Source: Gammaproteobacteria bacterium
Lineage (GTDB): Bacteria > Pseudomonadota > Gammaproteobacteria > Pseudomonadales > Pseudohongiellaceae
Assembly: GCA_012960305.1 (NCBI GenBank)
Contig: DUBM01000009.1
Location: 66,413-130,412 of the forward strand
DNA: 64,000 nt
Reading direction: 5' to 3'
The number at the start of each line of letters is the position of its first letter. Position 1 is the stretch's first letter. Both the position numbers and the translations under genes were made by a program. The notes under the pieces are model-generated. The model was not told the origin of the DNA, did not search any database, and saw only the letters and a list, made by a program, of their open reading frames with translations. Positions 36,488-45,593 of this stretch are shown here, piece by piece.

Positions 36488-38353
36488 ATGAGAGCAATTT
36501 TTCTTGTTTCAATTTTGCAATGTCTGGTTATATTTTCGCGTGTTGTTTCAGCTCAGTCTTCATTCGAAGTGATGGAGGTTAACATTTCAGAGTTGCAGAA
36601 TGCTTTGTCAGAAGGAAGAGTCAGTTCAGTAGAGTTGGTGGATAGTTATCTCGAGCGAATATCTGCCTACGACAAGCAAGGTCCGGCATTGAATAGCATA
36701 ATTCGAATCAATCCTGAGGCGCGGAGTATTGCTGCGCAACTTGATGCGGAACGAGAAACCTCTGCGATTAGAAGCCCTCTTCACGGTATCCCTATACTGG
36801 TAAAAGATAATTACAACACTACAACTATGCCCACCACCGGTGGTTCCGTTGCCTTGGCAGATTTCATTCCCAGTGAAAATTCTACTCAGATTAATAGATT
36901 GATCGAAGCTGGAGCGATCATTTTGGCTAAAACCAATTTGCATGAGTATGCCTATGGCATCACTAGTGTTGGTTCACTGGTCGGTCAAACTCGCAACCCC
37001 TACGACATAAGGAGAGTCCCAGGTGGCTCCAGCGGGGGAACGGGGGCTGCGGTGGCAGCCAGTTTTGGGGCGATCGGCTTGGGTTCAGACACTTGCGGTT
37101 CAATTCGTATCCCTTCGGCCTTTAACAACTTAGTTGGGCTTCGACCAACCAAAGGCTTATCCAGTATTTATGGAGTTATGCCTCTGTCCCATACTCAGGA
37201 TGTGGCCGGTCCACTGGCAAGAAACTCAACAGACTTGGCGATTTTATTGGACGTCGTTGTGGGCTATGACGAGAAAGATGAGGCAACGAGTATCATGTTA
37301 TTTCAGGAATCGCCGGAATTTGTCCGGAACCTGAATAGTGTTAATTTGGAAGGGCTGCGCATCGGCAAGCTGCAAAGTTATTTTGATCGAGCCGATACAG
37401 TCACCAGGCGGATGATAGAGTCTACTCTCGAGCATCTAGAGCAACAAGGCGCTGAAGTTGTGGAAATTGAAATTTCCGAAGCTGAAAGTTTAATTGGTCA
37501 GTCGGCTCTCATTGGTCACGAATTTAAGAACGATCTCAATCAATATCTATCGTTGTTTATCAGCGATAAAATAATGAGCCTGGACGACATCGTTGATCTG
37601 GGGTTGTTTCATGAAGCAGTAGAAGGGGCGCTTTCTCGCAGTCATGCTTCGGTTTTCAATGAAACAGAGTACAATCAGGCTGTTGCGGTTCGTATTGAGC
37701 TCCGCGAGTTAGTGGAATCAGTGCTGATGGAAAACCAGTTAGATGCATTGGTCTATCCAACAATAGCTGAGCTTCCAGTAATAATTGGAGAATCTCAGCC
37801 GGGAAATAACTGCAGCCTCAGTGCGAATTCTGGTCTCCCCGCAATATCGCTTCCAGCTGGCTTCTCGGACTCGGGTTTACCAGTGGGGATGGAATTGCTA
37901 GGAGCTTATCTTAGTGATGTGCGCTTGGTTTCGATCGCCCATGCTTTGGAGCAGTCTAAGCAGAGTCGACAGCCACCTTCTGTTACACCACCATTAGAGA
38001 ATGGAGAGGCACCGTCCGCGCGAAAAATAGAAATAGCGTTCAATGACGCAGGGGCTCAATTTTCTGCCAGTTTCGAAATAAACATGCTATTCAATACCCT
38101 TGCTTACCAAATTCAAATCGATCCTGCTGGTTCAGCTGAAATATACGCTATCACACTCATAATAGATGACCCTGATGCCTTGGGGCTAACGGACCCTATT
38201 ATTGCGAATTTCCTCGGTCCCAATATGGATTTAGCGGCGGGCGAAGTCTTCATGAGCCCGCAATTACGTATGGCTATTCACGAAAACCGAGCTTACTTAA
38301 AAATATTCGCAGATTCCCTGCCTCCGGTGGGCGCAATTCGGCGGCTGGACTAG
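36488..38353 (+). CDS. Secreted amidase-signature hydrolase with extra C-terminal domain
   Basis: Amidase-signature family enzyme, cutting C-N bonds through a Ser-cisSer-Lys triad. The lysine is in PILVKDNYNT, the signature serines in VPGGSSGGTGAAVA and GSDTCGSIRIPSA. A signal peptide (ILQCLVIFSRVVSAQ) indicates export. After the amidase core, about 110 residues from position 510 form a separate beta-rich domain (RKIEIAFNDAGAQFSASFEI to NRAYLKIFADSLPPVGAIRR) that vaguely resembles a CHRD domain. Length is 621, about 100 more than usual. The substrate is unknown; peptide amides and acyl amides are candidates. Confidence 0.85.
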   Translation: MRAIFLVSILQCLVIFSRVVSAQSSFEVMEVNISELQNALSEGRVSSVELVDSYLERISAYDKQGPALNSIIRINPEARSIAAQLDAERETSAIRSPLHGIPILVKDNYNTTTMPTTGGSVALADFIPSENSTQINRLIEAGAIILAKTNLHEYAYGITSVGSLVGQTRNPYDIRRVPGGSSGGTGAAVAASFGAIGLGSDTCGSIRIPSAFNNLVGLRPTKGLSSIYGVMPLSHTQDVAGPLARNSTDLAILLDVVVGYDEKDEATSIMLFQESPEFVRNLNSVNLEGLRIGKLQSYFDRADTVTRRMIESTLEHLEQQGAEVVEIEISEAESLIGQSALIGHEFKNDLNQYLSLFISDKIMSLDDIVDLGLFHEAVEGALSRSHASVFNETEYNQAVAVRIELRELVESVLMENQLDALVYPTIAELPVIIGESQPGNNCSLSANSGLPAISLPAGFSDSGLPVGMELLGAYLSDVRLVSIAHALEQSKQSRQPPSVTPPLENGEAPSARKIEIAFNDAGAQFSASFEINMLFNTLAYQIQIDPAGSAEIYAITLIIDDPDALGLTDPIIANFLGPNMDLAAGEVFMSPQLRMAIHENRAYLKIFADSLPPVGAIRRLD

Positions 38354-38845
38354 TTCCGAAATAGTTTGGAGTGAGTTTAGAATCAGTTAAGGAATAATGA
38401 CTGACGCAGCGATATTGTGGTCACTGATTTCGTTAGCGGTGAAGCTGGAGATTGCCAACCAGTACTTTCCCTGAGCCAAAGTTTGTTCAATTCTCGAATT
38501 CGTTTCTACATCACTGTCATCACCTTCCACAACTAGAAACAGCCCCTATGATAAATTCAACAAAGGACTGGTTAGATCACAGCTCGTCGATTAAACAAAA
38601 TATGTTCCTTCCTCGCCATCCTTTCGAATTGTGAGGCTTCTAACATGAACATTTTTCCTAATGTATGCGCTGCCCATGAATTTGAGCTCAATAGAGTTGA
38701 CGCTGCAATCGCCTTTGAATACATCGAAAAGCGAAAACGTAATAACGTAATATAGGTGCTAATAATTTCGGAGCCGCTATGTTTAGAAGAAAGAATTTCT
38801 ATGAGCGCGTATTTTTATAAATTAAATCAGGTTTCTAACAGAGTG
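38354..38845. other. Mostly gene-free stretch with a possible gene remnant
   Basis: About 490 bases between the amidase and a minus-strand gene. The track ORFs here look spurious. Only the segment 38645-38755, listed separately, looks like former coding DNA. No clear terminator follows the amidase gene. Confidence 0.5.
38645..38755 (+). pseudogene. Possible C-terminal remnant of a zinc-type/MDR dehydrogenase
   Basis: A 36-codon frame reads MNIFPNVCAAHEFELNRVDA then AIAFEYIEKRKRNNVI. The pattern H-x-F-x-L-x-x-V-x-x-A-x-x-x-F-Y-I-E near a protein end is typical of the last helix of medium-chain dehydrogenases/quinone reductases (…AFEYLESGK…GKVVI). The conserved glycine-lysine is lost. Nothing upstream continues the fold convincingly, so it is at best an eroded fragment. 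Confidence 0.35.
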
Positions 38846-39244
38846 TCAGAAACTAGCAGTGTCCACAGGGTACAAGATCACTGGTATCATTTCGCTTTGT
38901 TGGAACCAGTCACCATCTATGCGAATATAATTTTCTTCATTCTCGTCCAACCTCAATGTGCCCGTAAATTCCAGATCGATGCGGGGAATTCGGATCAGGA
39001 TATTCAAACCGTTTATTCTCACCGTATCTGCTGGCATACCGTAGATTCCTTTTGCTCCATTAATCAAGGTCGCTGAGTAAGCGCCGTCGGTCTCAGTAAA
39101 AGTGAAAGACATTGTCATGTCGTCACGTCCAATTACTAACGGGCCCTCCCATGCACCAACAAAAGTGGGTTGCATCTTTTGCTGAGCCACAGAGTTGGTG
39201 ATTATTAGCGCCAATATAAATACGGTTGCTAGAGTTTTGAGCAT
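38846..39244 (-). CDS. Exported single-domain protein, resembling N-domains of secreted hydrolases
   Basis: A 132-residue protein with signal peptide (LATVFILALIITNSVAQ). The mature part is a small beta-barrel-like domain with GAWEGPLVIGRDDMTMSF, INGAKGIYGMPADTV and IRIDGDWFQQSEMIPVILYP. The same pattern (W-E-G-x-L ... GIP ... G-x-W-Q-Q ... P-x-x-L) occurs as an N-terminal domain in many secreted alpha/beta hydrolases and beta-lactamase-like enzymes. Here it stands alone, with no catalytic domain behind it. Function unknown. Confidence 0.65.
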   Translation of the reverse strand: MLKTLATVFILALIITNSVAQQKMQPTFVGAWEGPLVIGRDDMTMSFTFTETDGAYSATLINGAKGIYGMPADTVRINGLNILIRIPRIDLEFTGTLRLDENEENYIRIDGDWFQQSEMIPVILYPVDTASF

Positions 39245-39512
39245 GAGATAGATATTAGTTCAGCTGATCGAGGGAGTGCAAGCAGTCTTAGAGGTCGATT
39301 AATAACCCAGTCATCAGTAATTTAGATTCTAGCAGGTAGGTAGTCTTTTGAAGAGGAAATACAAAAGAAAATTGGGGTTGGAGCATGGGCTAAGACGGAA
39401 GAATTTCATGAGACCCGCTATCAATGTAATTCCGCCCTCCTCGAAGCTCTCAGCGAGAAAGGCATCATGATTCTCTATTCGCAGCGAGAAGTCAGGATGT
39501 TGCAACAGCAAT

Positions 39513-40772
39513 CTATCGAAACAAATTCAAATCGATAGCGTCTGCCATCACAGCATAACCTGCATCGTTGGGGTGTAAGTTGTCCTCTGTGAATGCAGGC
39601 AGTAAATGGATCGGATTGTTTGGGTCTTGTACAACCTTGTCAAAATCGATAACGCCGTCAAACTCTCCACTACTTCGAATAAATTGATTAACAGCCTGCC
39701 GGATTATTTCGCCTTCTGGAGTGAAATACACAGCTCCTTGAAAAGGAGTTAGAGTGGCCCCAATAATCTTTATTTCATTCATGTGAGCTCGATTAATAAT
39801 TTGTCTGTAACCGGCGATGATATCTGCGGCAGGAGTAGGAGCACTGCCTTCCATCGTGGGCATTCCGATATCATTAATGCCTTCCATTAACACCATGTGG
39901 GTAACATCACTAAGTGCTAGCACATCACGTTCAAATCTTGCCTGTAAATTCTGGCCGAATATTACATTGCCTTCTGAGGTGACTCGGTTACCACTGATAC
40001 CGGCATTGATCACTGCATAGTTATCTATTGATTCATCTGCGAAGAGGCGCCTGGCGAAATGATTTGGCCACCTTTGATTGCCTGAAAGGCTGGAGCCCCA
40101 GCCATCAGTTATAGAGTCACCAACGGTGGCGATGGCGGAAATACCAGTGTCATCGATTACATCAATTGCTGTAAGTAAACTCCAGGCAGGTGTTTCCTTG
40201 GCATTGCTCAGTTCAGTGCTGGTCGTATAGTCACCGATTAAAGATGTATAGTTAGTTTGATTAGACAGCGAGTGAGCAGTGACGAAACCCGTATCGTTGG
40301 GCAGATATAGGCTTACACTTAAATTGCTTAATGGAGGTACCAGATAACGGATAGGATCACTAATAATTACCCCACCTCTTGGGACACGCACTGAATCCTC
40401 GCCGCCAAACGTTATAGCTGTTGAAGTCCCAATTTGAATAGAACTCCCTTCAGATTGTAAGGCTATGGCAGTGCGGCCAATATCAATAGCTTGTTCACCA
40501 TGATAATTAGCCAAGCGAATACGCAGGCTGCTGCCGCCGACACTGGTGTGAGTTATTAACCTGATCGTTTGGTCCTGGAGTGCCTCTGAATCTTGTTCCA
40601 TCGGTGCCATGGTGCTTGGGCTTGCAGTCCAGGTTGTAACCCAGCGTTCGTCATCCTGAGCTTGTGCGCCTAAATCACCGGCAAGAAATAATGTAGTCAC
40701 AAAAAGAGGTAATGTGATGAATAGGATCTGGCGAGCTGACTGTCTGCTGGTATCGACGATAAAATTATTCAT
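39513..40772 (-). CDS. Secreted GDSL/SGNH-family esterase
   Basis: Exported hydrolase of 419 residues. ATG 40772 (MNNFIVDTSRQ) with AGAGAG upstream is preferred to the track start 40802. After the signal peptide (ILFITLPLFVTTLFLAGDLGAQAQ) comes a beta-rich domain, RWVTTWTASPSTMAPMEQ, then the SGNH core: block I GDSITDGWGSS with the nucleophile serine, block II NAGISGNRV, block III EGINDIG and block V DNLHPNDAGY with the Asp/His pair. Related proteins are lipases, acetylxylan esterases and rhamnogalacturonan esterases. The substrate is not determinable. Confidence 0.9.
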   Translation of the reverse strand: MNNFIVDTSRQSARQILFITLPLFVTTLFLAGDLGAQAQDDERWVTTWTASPSTMAPMEQDSEALQDQTIRLITHTSVGGSSLRIRLANYHGEQAIDIGRTAIALQSEGSSIQIGTSTAITFGGEDSVRVPRGGVIISDPIRYLVPPLSNLSVSLYLPNDTGFVTAHSLSNQTNYTSLIGDYTTSTELSNAKETPAWSLLTAIDVIDDTGISAIATVGDSITDGWGSSLSGNQRWPNHFARRLFADESIDNYAVINAGISGNRVTSEGNVIFGQNLQARFERDVLALSDVTHMVLMEGINDIGMPTMEGSAPTPAADIIAGYRQIINRAHMNEIKIIGATLTPFQGAVYFTPEGEIIRQAVNQFIRSSGEFDGVIDFDKVVQDPNNPIHLLPAFTEDNLHPNDAGYAVMADAIDLNLFR

Positions 40773-40885
40773 GATTTGCTCTCTTAGTGTTAAATAAAAC
40801 ATCTATCTCATTCGCACATTAATCAAATTGGAGGAATAAAATAGTAAATCATAGATTTGGCTTAATGCAAATCCCGCATCCACAG

Positions 40886-40914
40886 TTGCGGCCTTTGGGC
40901 TGTCTTGCTATAAA
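40886..40914 (+). promoter_or_regulatory. Sigma-70 promoter of the carboxylesterase gene
   Basis: TTGCGG (40886-40891) and TATAAA (40909-40914) are separated by 17 bases. It points toward the esterase at 40985 in the divergent region shared with the GDSL esterase gene. Confidence 0.55.
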
Positions 40915-40984
40915 AGCGTCCACATGGGATATGGCTTACCCGTAGTTGTTGATAGTGTGAGACACCGGCGATAGCTTCTGCAAT

Positions 40985-41713
40985 ATGACTATGTCCACAA
41001 CTGAATTAGAATTAGAACTCGAGGATGGGAATCAATTGATGGATTACTTGCCAGCTGTAGAAGTGGAGTTCCCGCACGAAGTGGGCGTGAACGCCTCTAT
41101 TATCTGGCTCCATGGCCTTGGCGCTGATGGTAATGATTTTGCCTCCATTGTTCCCCAATTGGACTTAAGTGCAGCCTATGGTATTCGTTTTATCTTTCCT
41201 CATGCGCCAGCAATTCCAGTCACTATTAACAATGGTCATGTGATGCCGGCGTGGTATGACATCAGGCAATTAAATATTGAGCGATCCGCAGACGAAGAGC
41301 AGTTAAGGCAGTCTGCGACTTGGGTTCATGCTCTTATCGAGAGAGAAATCGAACGGGGAGTTGATAGCAGTCGTATCATTATTGCTGGCTTCTCTCAGGG
41401 GGGAGCGGTGTCTTTCGAGGCGGCTCTTAGTTACAGTAAACCTCTGGCAGGTGTCATGGCACTATCGACTTACTTTCCTACAGCGGTAACCATCCAGATT
41501 GATATCATTAACAGTGAGCTTCCTATTCTCATTTGCCATGGCAGCTTAGACCCGGTGGTAGCCGAGGCCATGGGACTGCAAAGCCTCGCCACCTTGCAAG
41601 AAATGGGTTTTAAGCCTGAATATAAGTCCTATCCCATGGAGCATGCCGTTTGTCCTCAGGAAATCGTGGATATCGCCTCTTGGATACGGAAACTGCTCGA
41701 TCCTGTAACATAA
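40985..41713 (+). CDS. Carboxylesterase/phospholipase-like alpha/beta hydrolase
   Basis: Cytoplasmic serine esterase of 242 residues in the carboxylesterase 2 family (acyl-protein-thioesterase-like). Landmarks are SIIWLHGLGADGNDF (oxyanion region), PHAPAIPVTINNGHVMPAWYD, nucleophile GFSQGG, aspartate in CHGSLDPVV and the histidine in MEHAVCPQE. The MPAWYDI block is characteristic. No signal peptide is present. It probably hydrolyses short acyl esters or thioesters. Two adjacent ATGs (40985 and 40991) are possible starts. Confidence 0.92.
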   Translation: MTMSTTELELELEDGNQLMDYLPAVEVEFPHEVGVNASIIWLHGLGADGNDFASIVPQLDLSAAYGIRFIFPHAPAIPVTINNGHVMPAWYDIRQLNIERSADEEQLRQSATWVHALIEREIERGVDSSRIIIAGFSQGGAVSFEAALSYSKPLAGVMALSTYFPTAVTIQIDIINSELPILICHGSLDPVVAEAMGLQSLATLQEMGFKPEYKSYPMEHAVCPQEIVDIASWIRKLLDPVT

Positions 41714-41744
41714 ATTAAGCGGGAATAAATAATTGGTCAAATTG

Positions 41745-41775
41745 TTGACCTTAGACCTAGCTCTAAGGTTACACT
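41745..41775 (+). promoter_or_regulatory. MerR-type promoter-operator
   Basis: -35 TTGACC (41745-41750) and -10 TACACT (41770-41775) are separated by 19 bases, the overlong spacing typical of promoters activated by DNA distortion by MerR regulators. The spacer carries a perfect palindrome, ACCTTAGA-6-TCTAAGGT (41748-41755 and 41762-41769). It lies about 40 bases before the merR-family gene, consistent with autoregulation of the metal-efflux operon. Confidence 0.85.
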
Positions 41776-41811
41776 GCTCTCATTCGATGGAAGCCCGGTG
41801 AGGGTAAGCAA

Positions 41812-42267
41812 GTGCTGAAAATTAGTGAACTATCCGCCAAGACTGGGCTAACCGCCCATACCTTGCGATTTTATGAGAAGCATGGCCTTATTCAGGCCAG
41901 CACCCGGAGTGAATCCGGCTATCGATATTACAATGCTGCGGATATCCGGCGGGTAGAATTCGTGAAAACAGCCCGGAGCATTGGGTTTTCATTGGAAGAT
42001 ATAAACCAGCTTCTGTCTATTCGTGTTGATAAGCTCAGTCATAGTTGCCAGGAAGTGACAGAAATAACACGAAACAAACTTGATGAAGTGAATGGCAAAA
42101 TAAATGAACTGCAATCTATGCAACAAACCTTACAAATATTGTTGGATAGCTGCTGTGGTGGACCCGAGAGAGCGATTCACTGTTCAATAATGGAAGCGCT
42201 TGATAAAGACCTATTTAGAAACCAAGACAATGAATCTGCATTACAGGCATCGGGGAGAGTAAAATGA
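41812..42267 (+). CDS. MerR-family metal-responsive regulator (ZntR/CadR-like)
   Basis: Metal-sensing activator of 151 residues. The winged-helix domain begins MLKISELSAKTGLTAHTLRF YEKHGLI, followed by a dimerisation helix. The metal-binding end has Cys79 in HSCQEV and a C-terminal CCGGPERAIHC loop, the arrangement used by zinc, cadmium or lead sensors. GTG 41812 is the start, with GGTGAGGG upstream. The stop overlaps the permease start in ATGA form, so the regulator controls its own target. The metal is probably zinc or cadmium, but copper cannot be excluded. Confidence 0.9.
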   Translation: MLKISELSAKTGLTAHTLRFYEKHGLIQASTRSESGYRYYNAADIRRVEFVKTARSIGFSLEDINQLLSIRVDKLSHSCQEVTEITRNKLDEVNGKINELQSMQQTLQILLDSCCGGPERAIHCSIMEALDKDLFRNQDNESALQASGRVK

Positions 42268-43331
42268 ATCTGGTCAGTATTTTTTGGAATTTAGTAATTG
42301 AAAGTGCACCTTGGTTGCTGATCGGATATCTACTTGCAGGAATAATTAAGCAAGTCATCCCAAATTCCTGGGTCGAAAAACAATTGGCAAAGCCGGGCTT
42401 TGTTTCCGTATTGAAAGGCGCGTTGATTGGAGCGCCAATGCCGCTATGTTCCTGCGGTGTTATACCCACTGCGCTTGCAGTTCGAAAGGCTGGCGCATCG
42501 AAAGGTGCCACTGCTTCTTTTTTAGTTGCTACACCTGAAACTGGTGTAGATTCAATTTCATTCTCCTACGCTGTGCTAGGTCCAATTTTTGCTATTGCTC
42601 GGCCTATTAGCGCTTTGCTTAGTGCAGTTATCGCTGGTGTATTGGTGAATAGCCTGGATAAGGAATCATTCGAAGAAGAAACTGTGGCAGAGGCTAGTAG
42701 TTGCTGTCATAGCAAACTAGCAGTAGGGGTTGAGAATATTCCCCTGAGCCAGAAATTAATCGATGCTGCTAAATATGGCTATGGTCGCATGATTTCTGAT
42801 ACTGCTAAATGGCTTGTTATTGGTTTAGTTGCAGCCACGATAATAACAGCTGTTGTACCCCAGTCATTTTTCTTGCGCTGGGGAGATGGATTGCTTGCAA
42901 TGATTATCATGGTACTAATCGGACTGCCCATGTATATCTGCGCCACGGCGTCAACGCCAGTTGCAGCAGGTTTGTTATTTGCAGGTGTATCACCAGGGGC
43001 TGCATTAGTATTTATGTTGACGGGTCCTGCGACTAATATCGCCACCATGGGAGTGATTAAAGAACAATTGGGTAGTAGATCGCTAATTGCTTATTTAATC
43101 GGGGTTATCGCCACCGCTGTAATTTGTGGCCTGATACTAAACGAATTCTATGCAACCTTCGGCTGGTCCCTACAACTATCTATGATGGAGCATGGAGAGA
43201 GTCATCCCCTGTGGCGTCAATTAGCAGCGGTTCTTCTAGCGGCTCTTGTGGCAAGAGTTTGGATCCAACCATTGCTAGGGCCCAAGGTTGCGACCGACGA
43301 GTCTACAGAGAAACCAGAACTGACAGCGTAA
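42264..43331 (+). CDS. SO_0444-family Cu/Zn efflux permease
   Basis: Inner-membrane permease of 355 residues with about eight helices. The diagnostic loop GALIGAPMPLCSCGVIPTALA contains CSCG, and a second conserved element is TGPATNIATMGVIKEQLGSR. A Cys/His-rich loop (ASSCCHSKL) in the middle may bind metal. The family is associated with copper/zinc or arsenic-related efflux. Coupling to the MerR gene supports export of a metal toxic to the cell. It is the last gene of the operon and converges with the glycerate kinase gene. Confidence 0.9.
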   Translation: MNLVSIFWNLVIESAPWLLIGYLLAGIIKQVIPNSWVEKQLAKPGFVSVLKGALIGAPMPLCSCGVIPTALAVRKAGASKGATASFLVATPETGVDSISFSYAVLGPIFAIARPISALLSAVIAGVLVNSLDKESFEEETVAEASSCCHSKLAVGVENIPLSQKLIDAAKYGYGRMISDTAKWLVIGLVAATIITAVVPQSFFLRWGDGLLAMIIMVLIGLPMYICATASTPVAAGLLFAGVSPGAALVFMLTGPATNIATMGVIKEQLGSRSLIAYLIGVIATAVICGLILNEFYATFGWSLQLSMMEHGESHPLWRQLAAVLLAALVARVWIQPLLGPKVATDESTEKPELTA

Positions 43332-43346
43332 GAGTTTGTTTGGAAA

Positions 43347-44261
43347 TCAGCTCGGATCAATTGAGCCCGCGATTATTCTGTGATTACTATCCAGCTGATA
43401 GGTAATATCGGCAGTTGATGGCATAGTAGCTAGACCATGTCGGGTTAACCTCTCGAAATGTTGGACAAATCTTTTTAGTTCCAGTAAGTCCATTATGCCA
43501 TCTGTATTCTCAGCACTGCGGGCTTTTAGTTTATCCTCCTGCAATGTTCGCCAATGGATAATTTGCTTGAAATCCGGCGCTTGCAGTGTGACTAGAAGCG
43601 ATATATGTTGAAACAGTTCCTGGTACTCAGTTGCCAGTTTTTGGTTCACGTAAATTCGCCAGCTACAGTCAGAATCCTCATTTGCTTCTAAGTCATTTAT
43701 CGGTTCCTGCAATGCCGATTCTGATTCGGGGTAGAGTCCTACAAACCAACCTTCCAGAATGATCAGATCGATCGGGCCCTCAACTTCCGGCAAAAAAGCC
43801 TGCTCTGTTAAATCATCCTGAGATTTATCAAAGCTCGGGAGTACTAAATTTTCACCCATTCCTAGTTGTTGAAGCCGGTTCAATGTTTCTCCCATGAGCT
43901 GAGTATTATGGGTCCCAGGAACACCGCGGCTAGACAGTAAGGGGTGCACATTTTTTGCCAGGTCAAGGCGATCAGTTTTAGATAGATAAAAATCATCTAA
44001 CGATAACTGCGCCACACGAATTCCCTTTGACCGTAGCAGTAATGTTAACAAGGCCGCCACGGTGGATTTTCCTGTCCCCTGTCCCCCTTGAATACCGAGT
44101 ATGGGAAAATCGAATACAAAATTGCGAGATTCCAATTTTTTCTGTTTGAGTAATTTCTCGATATTTTTTAATAGAGGAAGAAAAAACTTTAACGCATCTT
44201 CTGCATAAGTATCAGGAAGTAATTCAGTGCTAACAAAATCGTTTATAAGTTGTTGGTACAT
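43347..44261 (-). CDS. P-loop kinase, D-glycerate 3-kinase-like (GLYK family)
   Basis: A 304-residue phosphotransferase with Walker A GGQGTGKST, LSLDDFYLSKTDRLDLA, the substrate block RGVPGTHNTQLMGETL, LPSFDKSQDDL and LIILEGWFVGLYP. These are hallmarks of the plant-type glycerate 3-kinase, which makes 3-phosphoglycerate and resembles uridine/pantothenate kinases. The link with photorespiration-like or serine-glyoxylate metabolism is inferred from the family. The gene is divergent from the DnaT-like gene. Confidence 0.85.
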   Translation of the reverse strand: MYQQLINDFVSTELLPDTYAEDALKFFLPLLKNIEKLLKQKKLESRNFVFDFPILGIQGGQGTGKSTVAALLTLLLRSKGIRVAQLSLDDFYLSKTDRLDLAKNVHPLLSSRGVPGTHNTQLMGETLNRLQQLGMGENLVLPSFDKSQDDLTEQAFLPEVEGPIDLIILEGWFVGLYPESESALQEPINDLEANEDSDCSWRIYVNQKLATEYQELFQHISLLVTLQAPDFKQIIHWRTLQEDKLKARSAENTDGIMDLLELKRFVQHFERLTRHGLATMPSTADITYQLDSNHRIIAGSIDPS

Positions 44262-44396
44262 TGTTAGTAAGATCGTTTTTTCCGTATGTTAAAACTATTT
44301 TCAATGTTTTCGCTAATGTGTCAGACCGGAGCTGGGTTCAGAATTTTGCTTGTGTTACGATTCTTCTGATTGAACATCTAGCTAATTTTTCTAAAA

Positions 44397-45593
44397 ATGT
44401 CTTCATCCATGTATTCATCACTGCTAACAGAAAGACCTTTGCTTATTTCACCGACTCTGGCGGCGACAATAGGTTTGGAAGAAGCAGTTATGTTGCAGAG
44501 TCTGTCCGAATTAATTTGTTTTCGTCCCACAATAAAGAATCCCCGCAGAGCCGATTTAAATTGGATTGAGTTAACCGAACAAGAGCTTTTGGATGCCTTT
44601 CCTTTTTGGGCGACCATTGATATTAAGCGAGTGCAGACTAGTTTACAGAATCTTGGCTTAATAGTGCTAGACCAAGCAGACTCCGCGGCAGAAAATTTTC
44701 TCTGTGCAATCGATGAGGTTACAGAATTTCATGCTAAAGAGAGCTACCCCTCTCAGTTTGACACGAACAACTTGACCGCTCGTCCTGTTATTCCTCCAGT
44801 GGAGAAGAAAGCTGTAGCTCAAGTAAGCAGGCCTGCCGGCACTGCCTCATTGATTCCATCCAATTGGAAACCGGGTGTAGATTGGATCAAGCAATGTCGA
44901 CAACACAATATTCCAGAAGCTTTTATATTAGGTTTGGTGGCAGAATTTGTCGGTTATTGGCGAGAACGTGCGCAGGCACGATTCTCCTGGGGTAATGCCT
45001 TTTACAAACATGTCTTAAAAGAGTGGCGTAACGAGCAAACTCGTCAAGGCGCTTTCGAAAAAGCGAGCACCATGTCCGCTGATTGGCACCCCAGTGATGA
45101 TGCGGTGGGTATTCTGGAGAACGCTGGAATAAACCCTAGGTTCATTGAAGATGCGATTCCTGAGTTTGTCTTGTACTGGCGTGAAAGAGGGATGGTGAAC
45201 GGTGCCTGGAATACCAAATTTATAGAACATATACGTCGCCAGTGGGCAAAATTCTCCGCCGCCTTTGGTTACGATGATACACCCAAAGCGATACAAGATG
45301 ATTGGCAACCCAGTGCAGATTGTTTCGAAATTTTGCAGCTTGCAGAAATTGATGAGAATTATGCCAGAAGCAAGATTCCCGAATTCGTCATGTACTGGAA
45401 AGATAGCCAGCAAGTGAAGGCATCTTGGAATACTGTGTTTTTACAGTTCATTAAACAGGACTGGGCACGACAACTAAAACAATTAGAGACAGTGGATCTT
45501 TCTCATGCAGAAAATCAATCCCTTGTTGGATCAAACCAGCAGAGAATTAAAGAGCGATTCCAACGCATCGCTGACCGAAGTTGGGCAGAGTAG
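44397..45593 (+). CDS. Primosomal DnaT-like protein with three DnaT domains
   Basis: A 398-residue protein. The N-terminal 110 residues (SPTLAATIGLEEAVMLQSL, FPFWATIDIKRVQTSLQNLG) form a winged-helix-like domain. Three consecutive DnaT-type ssDNA-binding domains follow at about 152-212, 225-285 and 300-360, each with W-x-P-x-x-D, a PEFV-YW core and W-x-x-F...W: NWKPGVDW, DWHPSDDAV and DWQPSADCF. E. coli DnaT has one such domain and helps load DnaB during PriA-dependent restart. The gene overlaps the downstream loader gene by about 90 bases. Confidence 0.85.
   Translation: MSSSMYSSLLTERPLLISPTLAATIGLEEAVMLQSLSELICFRPTIKNPRRADLNWIELTEQELLDAFPFWATIDIKRVQTSLQNLGLIVLDQADSAAENFLCAIDEVTEFHAKESYPSQFDTNNLTARPVIPPVEKKAVAQVSRPAGTASLIPSNWKPGVDWIKQCRQHNIPEAFILGLVAEFVGYWRERAQARFSWGNAFYKHVLKEWRNEQTRQGAFEKASTMSADWHPSDDAVGILENAGINPRFIEDAIPEFVLYWRERGMVNGAWNTKFIEHIRRQWAKFSAAFGYDDTPKAIQDDWQPSADCFEILQLAEIDENYARSKIPEFVMYWKDSQQVKASWNTVFLQFIKQDWARQLKQLETVDLSHAENQSLVGSNQQRIKERFQRIADRSWAE

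Noticed and set aside
39329-39511. 60-residue ORF after the GDSL esterase gene
   Set aside because: TTG start, no ribosome site and an unlike-protein C-terminus; treated as non-coding.
44261-44569. 102-residue ORF upstream of the DnaT-like gene
   Set aside because: Out-of-frame shadow across the DnaT-like start; no domain recognised.
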